DNA from: Gordonia insulae
GTDB taxonomy: Bacteria; Actinomycetota; Actinomycetes; Mycobacteriales; Mycobacteriaceae
NCBI RefSeq assembly: GCF_003855095.1
Contig: NZ_CP033972.1
Coordinates: 806,001 to 870,000 of the forward strand
DNA: 64,000 bases
Direction: 5' to 3'
In this document: positions 1-8,409 of the stretch, piece by piece
Position numbering within the stretch: the first letter of the stretch is position 1
Layout of the letters: every line of letters starts with the position of its first letter
The notes under the pieces: generated by a model
Told to the model about the DNA's origin: nothing
The model's database searches: none
Seen by the model: the letters and a program-made list of their open reading frames with translations, nothing else
Position numbers and translations under genes: made by a program

Positions 1-163
1 CTGCCACCAGGTCCGATGCCGGTTCGAGAGCGACCAGGGTGAGTCCGAGGGCCTCGGCCGCGGGGCCGAAGGCACGCTGCACATAATCCGCATCGGAGCC
101 GGTGCCGGGCATGGCGACGAGTGTCGTCGGGGCCCTCGGATCCGACCGCGGGATATCGGGCAT
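1..163 (-). CDS. alpha/beta-hydrolase-like protein, N-terminus only (cut by window edge)
   Basis: Only the first 54 codons are in the window, read leftwards from an ATG at 163. The protein starts MPDIPRSDPRAPTTLVAMPG and continues with GSDADYVQRAFGPAAEALGL. The hydrophobic TTLVAMPGTGSDA stretch resembles the first strand and oxyanion-hole turn of an alpha/beta hydrolase. In mycobacteria the gene beside the next two proteins (Rv2694c and Rv2693c equivalents) is an alanine-rich alpha/beta-hydrolase-like protein (Rv2695), so position supports the call. It is divergent from the OB-fold gene at 279. The catalytic part lies outside the window, so activity cannot be judged. Confidence 0.6.
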   Translation of the reverse strand, partial: MPDIPRSDPRAPTTLVAMPGTGSDADYVQRAFGPAAEALGLTLVALEPASDLVA

Positions 164-278
164 GTCATGATCATGCCCGACGTTGGAAAGGTAGAGCGAT
201 GAGGATTACGCTGACGGTCACAGAGCCGACAGCAGCCCGCTATCCGCCTCATTGCGATGACCACCCAGGGAGTGTGTG

Positions 279-656
279 ATGGCAACCACCGGTTATCTCA
301 AGCGGTTGACCCGCAGGTTGACCGAGGACCTCGGCGAGGTCGACGCGGAGCAGATCGCCGAGGAGTCCCGCGCGACCGGCGCGCAGCGTGCTGCCGAGTG
401 TTGTCGTGGCGACGAGGTCACGATGCACGGCGAGCTGCGCGCGGTCCAGACGTGCTCGCGGACCGCCAAGGAGGGCGTCAAGGCCGAGTTCTTCGACGGC
501 TCCGACACCGTGCTGCTCAAGTGGCTCGGCCGGAACCGGATTCCGGGCATCGAACCGGGCCGCAAGCTGACCGTACGGGGCCGGCTCGCCGAACACGACG
601 GCGCCAAGGTGATCTACAACCCGTACTACGAGCTCTATGGCTCAGACGACGAATGA
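279..656 (+). CDS. OB-fold nucleic-acid-binding protein (Rv2694c-like)
   Basis: A 125-residue soluble protein (MATTGYLKRLTRRLTEDLGE...). The N-terminal third is a charged helix. From about residue 45 the sequence reads like a small OB-fold: GDEVTMHGELRAVQTC, then VLLKWLGRNRIPGIEPGRKL and TVRGRLAEHDGAKVIYNP. This is the pattern of RecG/aaRS-type anticodon or DNA-binding OB domains. I chose ATG 279 over the GTG at 276; AGGGAG lies just upstream (269-272 region). The 3' end overlaps the start of the next gene by 20 bases, so the two are probably co-translated. The ligand is unknown. Neighbouring K+-uptake genes suggest no obvious role. Confidence 0.75.
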   Translation: MATTGYLKRLTRRLTEDLGEVDAEQIAEESRATGAQRAAECCRGDEVTMHGELRAVQTCSRTAKEGVKAEFFDGSDTVLLKWLGRNRIPGIEPGRKLTVRGRLAEHDGAKVIYNPYYELYGSDDE

Positions 657-1362
657 CCCCGCCGGGGGCGACCCCGGCGACCCGGCACCGCAGATCACCG
701 AGACGACCGACGAGAAGGCGCCGTCGATCCTCGAGCAGATGGGCGGCGTCTCCGGACTGATCTATTCGACCGTGCCGATCGTGGTGTTCGTACCCGTCAA
801 CGCCGTCTGGGGCCTCACGGCCGCCATGATCGCGGCCATCGCGGTCGCGGTCCTGATCTTCTGTGTCCGCCTGTGGCGGCGCGAACCCCTCAATCCCGCG
901 ATCTCCGGCCTGATCGGGGTCGCGATCTGCGTGTTCATCGCGCACCGCACCGGAGATGCGAAGGGCTACTTCCTGTTCGGCATCTGGACGACGCTGGCCT
1001 ACGCGATCGTCTTCGTCCTGTCGATCGTGGTGCGCTGGCCGTTGATCGGCGTCGCCTGGAACCTCATCAGCGGTGAGGGGATGGCATGGCGCAAACATCG
1101 GAAGACGTTGATCGCCTACGACATCGCGACGGCCTTCTGGGCGTTGGTGTTCGCTGCCCGGTACATCACGCAGTCCGAACTCTACGATCACGGCAGCACC
1201 GGCTGGCTGGCGGTGGCACGACTCGCCATGGGCTGGCCGCTGACGGCCCTCGCCGTGCTCGCGACGGTGCTGTTGGTCCGTCGCGCCACCCGGCAGGAAG
1301 ATCTGATCGAGTCGGGAGTCACCCCGGACGACCCCGACCGGGCCCGGCTACCCGCCGACTGA
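637..1362 (+). CDS. DUF3159 family membrane protein (Rv2693c-like)
   Basis: A 241-residue integral membrane protein. After a 30-residue acidic N-terminus (MAQTTNDPAGGDPGD...) come about five to six hydrophobic segments: near 45-65 (VPIVVFVPVNAVWGL), 68-85, 97-115 (ISGLIGVAICVFIA), 125-150, 175-195 and 205-220. This layout and the ILEQMGGVSGLIYSTVPIVVF opening are typical of DUF3159, a family found in actinobacteria with no established function. It overlaps the upstream OB-fold gene by 20 bases and ends convergently with the TrkA-type gene at 1429. No catalytic motif is visible. Confidence 0.8.
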   Translation: MAQTTNDPAGGDPGDPAPQITETTDEKAPSILEQMGGVSGLIYSTVPIVVFVPVNAVWGLTAAMIAAIAVAVLIFCVRLWRREPLNPAISGLIGVAICVFIAHRTGDAKGYFLFGIWTTLAYAIVFVLSIVVRWPLIGVAWNLISGEGMAWRKHRKTLIAYDIATAFWALVFAARYITQSELYDHGSTGWLAVARLAMGWPLTALAVLATVLLVRRATRQEDLIESGVTPDDPDRARLPAD

Positions 1363-1394
1363 GCCCGGCCACACGGCCGAGCCCGTCCTACACC

Positions 1395-1430
1395 GGGGTC
1401 CGTGGCATCGGGGTCCGTGGCATCGGGGTC
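1395..1430. repeat. 15-bp tandem duplication between convergent genes
   Basis: The unit GGGGTCCGTGGCATC occurs twice in perfect tandem (1395-1409, 1410-1424), followed by a partial third copy, GGGGTC, that runs into the stop codon of the minus-strand TrkA gene. It lies in the short space between two convergent gene ends (1362 and 1429). The last codons of the TrkA gene are not built from the repeat except at the stop. It looks like a recent slippage duplication; no function is implied. Confidence 0.8.
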
Positions 1431-2088
1431 ACTGGATCTGCATGGCCTGATGCAGCGCCGGCTCCGCCTCCGCGGGTGCGATGAAGATCAGTTCGTCGCC
1501 GCCTTCGATCGGATCGTCGCTCTGCGGCACGATGACCCGGCCACCCCGCAGGATGGTGACGAGTGCCGCGTCGCGGGGCAGATCGAGCTTCCGGACCGGT
1601 TTGCCGGCGAGCGGGGTGTTCGACGGCAGCGTGAGCTCGACCAGGTTGGCCTGGCCCTGACGAAACGTCATCAGTCGCACCAGGTCACCCACCGACACCG
1701 CCTCCTCGACGAGGGAGGCCAGGATGCGCGGCGTGGACACCGCCACATCGACTCCCCAGTCCTCACCGAACAGCCATTCGTTGCGCGGGTCGTTCACCCG
1801 CGCGACGACCCGGTTGACGGCGAACTCGGTCTTGGCGAGCAGGCTCACCACGAGATTGGCCTTGTCGTCGCCGGTCGCCGCGACCATCACGTCGAACGTC
1901 TGCAGCGCGGCCTGTTCGAGATTGCTGAGCTCACACGCGTCGGCCTGCACCCACGTCGCCTCGGGTACCGACTCCTGGTCGATGTGGGCGGTGTTGCGCT
2001 CGAACAGGGTGACGGCATGCGAATTCAGCAGCAACTCACGGGCGATCGAACGCCCGACGGCGCCGGCACCTGCGATGGCGACCTTCAT
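1429..2088 (-). CDS. ceoC: TrkA-family K+ uptake regulatory protein (CeoC-like)
   Basis: A 219-residue cytosolic subunit of Trk/Ktr-type potassium transport. Residues 1-130 form an RCK_N Rossmann domain: MKVAIAGAGAVGRSIARELL gives the GxGxxG NAD(H)-binding loop, with an acidic residue ending strand 2 (TLFERN). About 140-215 is the RCK_C domain (VELTLPSNTPLAGKPVRKLDLP...). The start is fixed by MKVAIAG and by AGAGGAC just upstream of ATG 2088; the longer open frame to 2160 has no support. It lies 22 bases downstream of a second TrkA-type gene, as in the mycobacterial ceoB-ceoC pair. The membrane partner is not in the window. Confidence 0.93.
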   Translation of the reverse strand: MKVAIAGAGAVGRSIARELLLNSHAVTLFERNTAHIDQESVPEATWVQADACELSNLEQAALQTFDVMVAATGDDKANLVVSLLAKTEFAVNRVVARVNDPRNEWLFGEDWGVDVAVSTPRILASLVEEAVSVGDLVRLMTFRQGQANLVELTLPSNTPLAGKPVRKLDLPRDAALVTILRGGRVIVPQSDDPIEGGDELIFIAPAEAEPALHQAMQIQ

Positions 2089-2110
2089 GGAGTGTCCTCT
2101 CTCACGTACG

Positions 2111-2776
2111 TCAGTCGGCTGTGATGTGCGGCGCACGAGCGCTCGCCCGGGCGTCGGCAAGATTGTCGATCAGGACCGCCGCGAAGACGAGGTCATCTTG
2201 TTGGAGAACAGTTTTCACGTCCGGAAGGATGGGCCGGCCGACCCGGTTGAGGAAGGCGATGCGGGCGCCGGTGTTCTCCTGGAACTTGCCGACGGTGACG
2301 CCGATCCACGACTCGTCGACCTCGAGTTGGGCGATCGCCAGGGAACCCGACGGATCGCGCCACTCGGTGGTCGTCGACGCCTCGCCGAGGGCGGAGACGA
2401 ACCGCTCGGTGGTCCACGGCACCGTCGCGACCGTCGGGATGCCCAGTCGTTCATAGACCTCGGCGCGCTTGGCGTCGTAGATACGCGCGACGACGCGGTC
2501 GATACCGAAGGTCTCCCGGGCGACGCGCGCCGCGATGATGTTGGAGTTGTCCCCGGAGGAGACAGCGGCGAATGCGTCGGCCCGCTCGATACCGGCCCGC
2601 GTCAGGACCTCCCGGTCGAAACCGGCGCCGATCACCGTGGTGCCACGGAAGTCCGGGCTCAGGCGCACGAACGCGGACGGATCGCGGTCGATGATGGAGA
2701 CGTCGTGGCCACGCTTCTGCATCGCCATCGCCAGCGACGAGCCGACGCGTCCGCACCCCATGATGACTACCTGCAC
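2111..2776 (-). CDS. ceoB: TrkA-family K+ uptake regulatory protein (CeoB-like)
   Basis: A 221-residue RCK protein: MQVVIMGCGRVGSSLAMAMQ carries the GxGxxGxx(A) nucleotide-binding loop, followed by VSIIDRD with the acidic ribose-binding residue. An RCK_C domain fills about residues 135-215 (LEVDESWIGVTVGKFQENTG). I chose GTG 2776 because GGGAAGG sits six bases upstream and the product then matches the usual family start. An ATG six bases earlier (2782) would add two residues and has no room for a ribosome-binding site. This is the first gene of the two-gene potassium-regulator operon and is divergent from the APC permease. Confidence 0.92.
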   Translation of the reverse strand: MQVVIMGCGRVGSSLAMAMQKRGHDVSIIDRDPSAFVRLSPDFRGTTVIGAGFDREVLTRAGIERADAFAAVSSGDNSNIIAARVARETFGIDRVVARIYDAKRAEVYERLGIPTVATVPWTTERFVSALGEASTTTEWRDPSGSLAIAQLEVDESWIGVTVGKFQENTGARIAFLNRVGRPILPDVKTVLQQDDLVFAAVLIDNLADARASARAPHITAD

Positions 2777-2916
2777 GTCCATCCTTCCCACAGCCGGCGT
2801 CTCCCGGTCGCGCCCGCACCCCTGTGCGGACGACTTGAACCTACCCGGTGACCCGGGCCCGCGTGGCCGTTGACCACCCATGCGGGCCTGTTATGGCCTT
2901 TGCCTACTACACGCTC

Positions 2917-2922
2917 TAGTGT
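2917..2922 (+). promoter_or_regulatory. candidate -10 box for a leaderless permease mRNA
   Basis: TAGTGT fits the actinobacterial TANNNT -10 pattern and ends six bases before the GTG at 2929. Transcription would then begin at or beside the start codon, and no ribosome-binding site is visible. No convincing -35 hexamer is seen. Inference only. Confidence 0.4.
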
Positions 2923-2928
2923 TGCCTG

Positions 2929-4941
2929 GTGTCCAACGTGTCCAAGGTGTCCGTGGCGACCAAACGATTGCTGCTCGGCCGCCCGTTCCGCAGCGACAGA
3001 CTGGGTCACACCCTGTTGCCCAAGCGCATCGCGCTCCCGGTGTTCGCCTCGGACGCGATGTCCTCGGTCGCCTACGCGCCGCAGGAGATCTTCCTCGTCC
3101 TGTCCGTCGCGGGCCTGAGCGCACTCGCCTTCACACCGTGGGTCGCGCTCGCCGTCGCGGTGGTGATGGTCGTCGTGGTGGCGAGTTACCGGCAGAATGT
3201 GCACGCCTATCCGTCGGGCGGCGGCGACTACGAGGTCGCCACCGTGAACCTCGGTCCGAATGCCGGTCTGACGGTGGGGAGCGCGCTGCTCGTCGACTAC
3301 ATCCTCACCGTAGCGGTCTCCATCTCGTCGGCGGCGGAGAACATCGGGTCGGCGATCCCGTTCGTCTCCCAGCACAAGGTGTGGTTCTGCGTGGCCGCGA
3401 TCGTCCTGCTCGCGGCGGTGAACCTGCGCGGCATCAAGGAATCGGGTTCTGTGCTGGCGATCCCCACCTACGCCTTCATCATCGGCGTCCTGCTGATGTT
3501 GGTGTGGGGCTTCATCGAGATCTTCATCCTCGACGAGCCGATCCAGTCGGAGACGGCGAACTTCACCATCCGGGCCGAACAGGATCACCTCGTCGGCATC
3601 GCCTTCGTGTTCCTGATCGCGCGGGCGTTCTCCTCCGGCTGCGCGGCCCTCACCGGCGTCGAGGCGATCAGCAACGGCGTGCCGGCGTTCCGGAAACCCA
3701 AGTCGCGCAACGCAGCGTCCACCCTGTTCATGCTCGGCGCGTTCTCGATCGTGCTCCTGCTCGGCATAGTCCTGCTCGCTCAGCAGATCGGCGCGAAGTA
3801 CGTGATGAACCCGGCACAGGACCTCATCGGTGCGCCCGAGGGCTACCAGCAGAAGGCGATGATCGCGCAGCTCGCGCACGCGGTCTTCGATTCGTTCACC
3901 CCGGGGTTCTACTTCGTCGCGACCGCGACCGCGCTGATCCTGATGCTCGCCGCGAACACCGCGTTCAACGGGTTCCCGGTCCTCGGTTCGGTGCTGGCGC
4001 AGGACCGCTACCTGCCCCGGCAGCTGCACACCCGTGGCGATCGCCTGGCGTTCTCCAACGGCATCGTGTTCCTGGCGCTGGTCGCGATCATCTTCGTCGT
4101 GGCCTTCGGTGCCGAGGTCACCAAGCTGATCCAGCTCTACATCGTCGGTGTGTTCGTGTCGTTCACCCTCAGCCAGACCGGCATGGTCCGCCACTGGACG
4201 CGGCACCTGCGCACCGAGACCGACCCCCGGGCGCGCCGCAAGATGATGCAGTCACGCGTGATCAACTCGATCGGCCTGGTGATGACGGCGACCGTCCTGA
4301 TCGTCGTGCTGCTCACCAAGTTCACCGCGGGAGCGTGGATCGCGATCCTGGCGATGGTCTGCCTCTTCGTCCTGATGAAGCTGATCCATCATCATTACGC
4401 CACGGTGCAACGAGAACTCGAGCGCCAGGAAGAGGACGTGGTGCTACCCAGTCGCACGCACTCCATCGTCCTCGTGTCCACACTGCACCTCGCGACCAAG
4501 CGTGCGGTTCTCTACGCCCGCGCGACCAGACCCGACGTCCTCGAGGCGATCACGGTCAACGTCGACGACCGCGACACCCGCAAGCTCGTCTCGCAATGGG
4601 AGGCCAGCGACATCACCGTGCCGCTCAAGGTGATCGCGTCGCCGTACCGGGAGATCACGCGCCCGGTCATCGAATACGTCCGCCGGGTCCGGCGCGAATC
4701 ACCCCGCGACGTCATCACGGTGTTCATCCCCGAATACGTGGTCGGGCACTGGTGGGAGCAGATCCTGCACAACCAGTCCGCCCTTCGGCTCAAGGGCCGA
4801 CTGCTCTTCGAGCCGGGCGTCATGGTCACGTCGGTGCCCTGGCAGTTGACCTCGTCGGATCGCCTGAAGAATCGCGACCTCGCCTACACGGCGCCCGGGG
4901 ACACGCGGCGCGCGCTCGGTGGCGACCCGGACCGCCGATGA
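2929..4941 (+). CDS. APC-superfamily amino-acid/polyamine permease (Rv2690c-like)
   Basis: A 670-residue transporter with about twelve membrane segments in residues 35-470, opening with LPVFASDAMSSVAYAPQEIF, the substrate-binding helix 1 motif of APC permeases. The polar C-terminal 190 residues (from about 475, QRELERQEEDVVLPSRTHSI) form a cytosolic domain with strands such as HSIVLVSTLHLATKRAVLYA, which resembles a USP-like module often attached to bacterial K+ or amino-acid permeases of this type. The substrate cannot be told from sequence. Divergence from the two TrkA-type genes raises the possibility of a link to K+ (KimA-like proteins share this architecture), but that is inference. Start GTG 2929. 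The stop overlaps the next gene (ATGA). Confidence 0.88.
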   Translation: MSNVSKVSVATKRLLLGRPFRSDRLGHTLLPKRIALPVFASDAMSSVAYAPQEIFLVLSVAGLSALAFTPWVALAVAVVMVVVVASYRQNVHAYPSGGGDYEVATVNLGPNAGLTVGSALLVDYILTVAVSISSAAENIGSAIPFVSQHKVWFCVAAIVLLAAVNLRGIKESGSVLAIPTYAFIIGVLLMLVWGFIEIFILDEPIQSETANFTIRAEQDHLVGIAFVFLIARAFSSGCAALTGVEAISNGVPAFRKPKSRNAASTLFMLGAFSIVLLLGIVLLAQQIGAKYVMNPAQDLIGAPEGYQQKAMIAQLAHAVFDSFTPGFYFVATATALILMLAANTAFNGFPVLGSVLAQDRYLPRQLHTRGDRLAFSNGIVFLALVAIIFVVAFGAEVTKLIQLYIVGVFVSFTLSQTGMVRHWTRHLRTETDPRARRKMMQSRVINSIGLVMTATVLIVVLLTKFTAGAWIAILAMVCLFVLMKLIHHHYATVQRELERQEEDVVLPSRTHSIVLVSTLHLATKRAVLYARATRPDVLEAITVNVDDRDTRKLVSQWEASDITVPLKVIASPYREITRPVIEYVRRVRRESPRDVITVFIPEYVVGHWWEQILHNQSALRLKGRLLFEPGVMVTSVPWQLTSSDRLKNRDLAYTAPGDTRRALGGDPDRR

Positions 4942-6269
4942 GCGACCATCCCAGCGCGGGTGCCGAGCTGATCATCCGGACCGACCGCCCCGCCAACGGC
5001 GGGGAGGCCGTCGGACGGGTGGACGGCCGGGTCGTGTTCGTCCGCGGCGCCGTCCCGGGTGAGCTGGTCCGGGTCCGGATCACCGATGACCGGCAGAAGA
5101 GTTTCGCCCGCGCCGAGATGATCGAGATCGTCGAGGCGTCGCCGCACCGGATCGAATCGCGGTGTGACGCCGCCCGCCACGGTGCCGGTTGCTGCGATCT
5201 CGGGTTCATCGAGGTCGGTCACTCGCGCGATCTGAAGGGACAGATCCTCGTCGACGCGCTCGGCCGCATAGGTCGGTTCGGGCCCGCCGACCTCGACGCT
5301 GCCGGTGTCGGGAGCGGCGTGGTCGCGGACCTCGGCGACGACGGCACCCACTGGCGGGTGCGTACCCGCCTGGGCGTCGATGCCGACGGGCGGGCCGGGA
5401 TGCATGCCTTCCACGGTTCCGCGATCGTGACCGGTCATCGCTGTGCCGCACCCGAATCCGGCATGCTCGACGATCTCGACGCACTGACCGTCGCTCCCGG
5501 TGCCGACCTCATCGTGGTCGCCGATCGGGACGGTCGCCGGCACATCACCGAGCTCGCTGCACCGAAGCAGCCCGCCCGGCGTCATCGCGGCGGTGCGCGG
5601 GGCCGGACCCAGTCCGCGCGCCGCCGACGGGACGCACCCCGCGGACGACGCGTCGTCGAGGGCGATGCGATCGCGACGCACCGCGTCGGCGATCGTGTCT
5701 GGCGTATCCCCGTCGCCGGGTTCTGGCAGGCCCACGGTGCCGCACCGACGGTATACGCGCGCACGGTCGTCGAACTGCTGGGCGCGGCCGGCCTGCCCGG
5801 ACGTACCGGGGACACCGTCGCCTGGGACCTCTACGGCGGTGCGGGTGTCCTGGGCGCCGCCCTGCTCGACGGCGCCGCGGCCGCCGGTCTCGGCGAGTTC
5901 ACCGCCGTCCATGTCGTGGAGACGGATGCCGACGCGGTCGCCGTCGCCACCGAGGCGTTCGCCGGTGACGATCGGCTGACGGTCCATCACGGTGAGGTCG
6001 CGGCACTCGTCGGCGGACTGCCCGCGCCGGACGTCGTCGTGCTCGACCCGCCGCGTACCGGTGCCGGCCCTGCGGTCATCGACGCCGTGGCCGACGCGGA
6101 CCCGTCGGCGATCGTGCATGTGGGGTGTGATGTCGGCCGGTTCGCCCGCGATCTCGCGCTGTTCGCCGAACACGGTTACCGCCCGCGGGAGATCCGGGCC
6201 TTCGATGCATTCCCGCTCACCCATCACGTCGAGGCGATCGCCTGTCTGGTGCCGGCACGCGGCCTGTGA
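4938..6269 (+). CDS. class I SAM-dependent RNA methyltransferase with TRAM domain (RumA/TrmA family)
   Basis: A 443-residue enzyme predicted to methylate uracil C5 in rRNA or tRNA. Residues 10-65 are a TRAM RNA-binding domain (GGEAVGRVDGRVVFVRGAVP). Clustered cysteines near 76-87 (SRCDAARHGAGCC) and one later (TGHRCAAPES) could hold an iron-sulphur cluster. The C-terminal Rossmann domain has DLYGGAGVLGAAL (SAM loop), VVLDPPRTG, and HVGCDVGRFARDLALF, which carries the catalytic Cys, then HHVEAIACL with the general-base Glu. ATG 4938 overlaps the permease stop as ATGA, so translation is coupled. The middle contains an Arg-rich insert (RRHRGGARGRTQSARRRRDA) that could contact RNA. Confidence 0.9.
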   Translation: MSDHPSAGAELIIRTDRPANGGEAVGRVDGRVVFVRGAVPGELVRVRITDDRQKSFARAEMIEIVEASPHRIESRCDAARHGAGCCDLGFIEVGHSRDLKGQILVDALGRIGRFGPADLDAAGVGSGVVADLGDDGTHWRVRTRLGVDADGRAGMHAFHGSAIVTGHRCAAPESGMLDDLDALTVAPGADLIVVADRDGRRHITELAAPKQPARRHRGGARGRTQSARRRRDAPRGRRVVEGDAIATHRVGDRVWRIPVAGFWQAHGAAPTVYARTVVELLGAAGLPGRTGDTVAWDLYGGAGVLGAALLDGAAAAGLGEFTAVHVVETDADAVAVATEAFAGDDRLTVHHGEVAALVGGLPAPDVVVLDPPRTGAGPAVIDAVADADPSAIVHVGCDVGRFARDLALFAEHGYRPREIRAFDAFPLTHHVEAIACLVPARGL

Positions 6270-6327
6270 CGGCCCGGCACGTCCGACGTCACACCTCGGC
6301 GGTGGGGTCCGCCCGTGACGAAATCCG

Positions 6328-6371
6328 TAGACTGTGATGACATGCGCGACGACGCCCACGGGCGTCGCGCG
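6328..6371 (+). promoter_or_regulatory. dxs leader: candidate -10 box and GC-rich hairpin
   Basis: TAGACT (6328-6333) fits a TANNNT -10 box. About ten bases downstream lies an inverted repeat: GCGCGAC (6344-6350) plus GCCC (6354-6357) can pair with GGGCGTCGCGC (6360-6370), with a three-base bulge. The hairpin would lie in the 5' leader about 55 bases before the dxs start. No run of T follows, so it is not a normal terminator. I do not recognise a riboswitch. Confidence 0.3.
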
Positions 6372-6425
6372 ATCCGATACCCGACAGCCCGGGTGTCGCG
6401 GACAGTTGCAGTGATGGAGGACTGG

Positions 6426-8390
6426 ATGGGCGTGCTCGACACGATCGGTTCACCGGCCGACCTGCGTGCGTTGTCGTCGGACGAGATGGACGAGCTCGCG
6501 GGGGAGATCCGGGAGTTCCTGATCGAGAAGGTGTCGGCGACCGGCGGCCATCTCGGTCCGAACCTCGGTGTGGTCGAACTGACTCTGGCCCTGCACCGCG
6601 TGTTCGAGTCACCCGGCGACCCGGTCATCTTCGACACCGGGCACCAGAGCTACGTGCACAAGATCGTGACCGGCCGCAAGGACGGCTTCGACGGTTTGCG
6701 GCAGAAGGGCGGGCTCACCGGCTACCAGGAGCGCGCCGAGAGCGATCACGACTGGGTCGAGTCCTCGCATGCGTCGGCCGCGCTGTCCTACGCCGACGGT
6801 CTCGCGAAGTCGTTCGAGTTGACCGGGCAGGACGACCGCACCGTGATCGCCGTGGTCGGCGACGGCGCTCTCACCGGCGGCATGTGCTGGGAGGCCCTGA
6901 ACAACATCGCCGCGGGCGACCGCTCGGTGGTCATCGTCGTCAACGACAACGGACGGTCCTACGCGCCGACCATCGGCGGCTTCGCCCGACATCTCACGGG
7001 GCTGCGACTGCAGCCCGGGTACGAGCGATTCCTCGACGAGAGTCGCAAGGTCGTGCGGCAGGTACCGGTCGTCGGGCCGCCCGCCTACGCCGTCCTGCAC
7101 GGCATGAAGAGTGGCCTGAAGGACCTCATCGCACCGCAGGCGATGTTCACCGACCTCGGGCTGAAGTACGTCGGTCCGGTCGACGGGCATGACATCGGTG
7201 CCCTCGAATCGGCATTTCGCCAGGCCAAGACGTTCGGCGGCCCGGTCATCGTGCACACCGTGACCCGGAAGGGGATGGGGTACGCGCCGGCGGAGAATCA
7301 CGAGGCCGATCAGATGCACTCGACCGGCATCATCGACCCCCGGACGGGTCGCGCCACCAGTGTGTCGCCCCACGACTGGACGTCGGTGTTCTCGGCCGCC
7401 CTCGTCGATGCCGGTGCCCGGCGCCGCGACGTCGTCGCGATCACCGCGGCCATGCCCGGCCCGACCGGGCTCACCCCGTTCGGGGAGCGCTTCCCCGACC
7501 GCATGTTCGACGTCGGGATCGCCGAGCAGCACGCCATGACCTCGGCCGCGGGTCTCGCGCTCGGCGGACTGCACCCGGTGCTGGCCATCTATTCGACCTT
7601 CCTCAACCGGGCATTCGACCAGCTGCTGATGGACGTCGCGCTGCTGAAGCTGCCGGTGACGTTGGTGCTCGACCGCTCCGGGATCACCGGGCCCGACGGC
7701 CCGAGCCATCACGGCATGTGGGACCTCTCGCTGATGTCGCTGGTGCCGGGACTGCGTGTCGCGGCCCCGCGCGACGCGGTCCGGCTCCGTGAGGAGTTCG
7801 AGGAGGCCCTGGCGGTCGACGACGGGCCGACGGCGTTGCGCTTCTCGAAAGGCGCTGTACCCGAGGACATCAGAGCGCTCGAACGCCTCGACGACGGAGT
7901 GGATGTGCTCTACCGGGGCGGTCCGGGCGTCGGCGCCGCATCCGGGGATGTGCTCATCGTCGCGGTGGGTGCGTTCTGCGGCCTCGCCATCGACACCGCG
8001 GAACGCCTGGGACGTCAGGGCATCGACACCACCGTGGTCGATCCGCGGTGGGTGCTGCCCGTGCCGGCATCCATCGCCACAGTGGCGGCCCGCCATCGGC
8101 TGGTGGTCACCGTGGAGGACTCCGGCGTCCGCGGTGGCGTCGGTTCGGCGGTCAGTGATGCGCTGTCGGCCGCCGACGTCGCGGTGCCCGTGCAACACCG
8201 GGGCATCCCGCAGCAGTTCGTCGAGCACGCATCCCGTGGCGAGTTGCTCGCCCAGTTCGGTCTCACCGCACAGGATCTCGCGCGGACCATCACGGCGACG
8301 GTCGCGGGCATGCAGTCGGTGCCCGGCATGGACGACACGGCCGACCTGTCGAGCCCGGACCTTTCCGGCGCACCCGAATCGGAGAACTGA
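6426..8390 (+). CDS. dxs: 1-deoxy-D-xylulose-5-phosphate synthase
   Basis: A 654-residue ThDP enzyme that condenses pyruvate and glyceraldehyde-3-phosphate, the first step of the MEP isoprenoid pathway and a supplier of decaprenyl phosphate for the cell wall. Landmarks are [19 protein letters not shown] near residue 40, [16 protein letters not shown] with the ThDP/Mg motif near 145-175, [23 protein letters not shown] transketolase pyrimidine region around 360-400 ([20 protein letters not shown] with the catalytic Glu), and the C-terminal transketolase domain ([20 protein letters not shown]). ATG 6426 follows GGAGG (6416-6420), and [13 protein letters not shown] matches the family start. The ATG at 6414 would be too close to that site. 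Length is normal. Confidence 0.97.
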   Translation: MGVLDTIGSPADLRALSSDEMDELAGEIREFLIEKVSATGGHLGPNLGVVELTLALHRVFESPGDPVIFDTGHQSYVHKIVTGRKDGFDGLRQKGGLTGYQERAESDHDWVESSHASAALSYADGLAKSFELTGQDDRTVIAVVGDGALTGGMCWEALNNIAAGDRSVVIVVNDNGRSYAPTIGGFARHLTGLRLQPGYERFLDESRKVVRQVPVVGPPAYAVLHGMKSGLKDLIAPQAMFTDLGLKYVGPVDGHDIGALESAFRQAKTFGGPVIVHTVTRKGMGYAPAENHEADQMHSTGIIDPRTGRATSVSPHDWTSVFSAALVDAGARRRDVVAITAAMPGPTGLTPFGERFPDRMFDVGIAEQHAMTSAAGLALGGLHPVLAIYSTFLNRAFDQLLMDVALLKLPVTLVLDRSGITGPDGPSHHGMWDLSLMSLVPGLRVAAPRDAVRLREEFEEALAVDDGPTALRFSKGAVPEDIRALERLDDGVDVLYRGGPGVGAASGDVLIVAVGAFCGLAIDTAERLGRQGIDTTVVDPRWVLPVPASIATVAARHRLVVTVEDSGVRGGVGSAVSDALSAADVAVPVQHRGIPQQFVEHASRGELLAQFGLTAQDLARTITATVAGMQSVPGMDDTADLSSPDLSGAPESEN

Positions 8391-8409
8391 GGCGCGGCGC
8401 TTCGCTCGA

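Noticed and set aside
2767..4206. Long minus-strand open frame opposite the APC permease (479 codons)
   Set aside because: It is rich in Asp, Glu, Arg and His with no hydrophobic or family pattern, exactly what the complement of a GC-rich membrane-protein gene gives. The plus-strand permease is clearly real.
2880..4937. Extension of the RNA methyltransferase frame far upstream
   Set aside because: The first 686 codons run out of frame through the permease gene and have shadow composition. The ATG at 4938, overlapping the permease stop, gives the normal family start.
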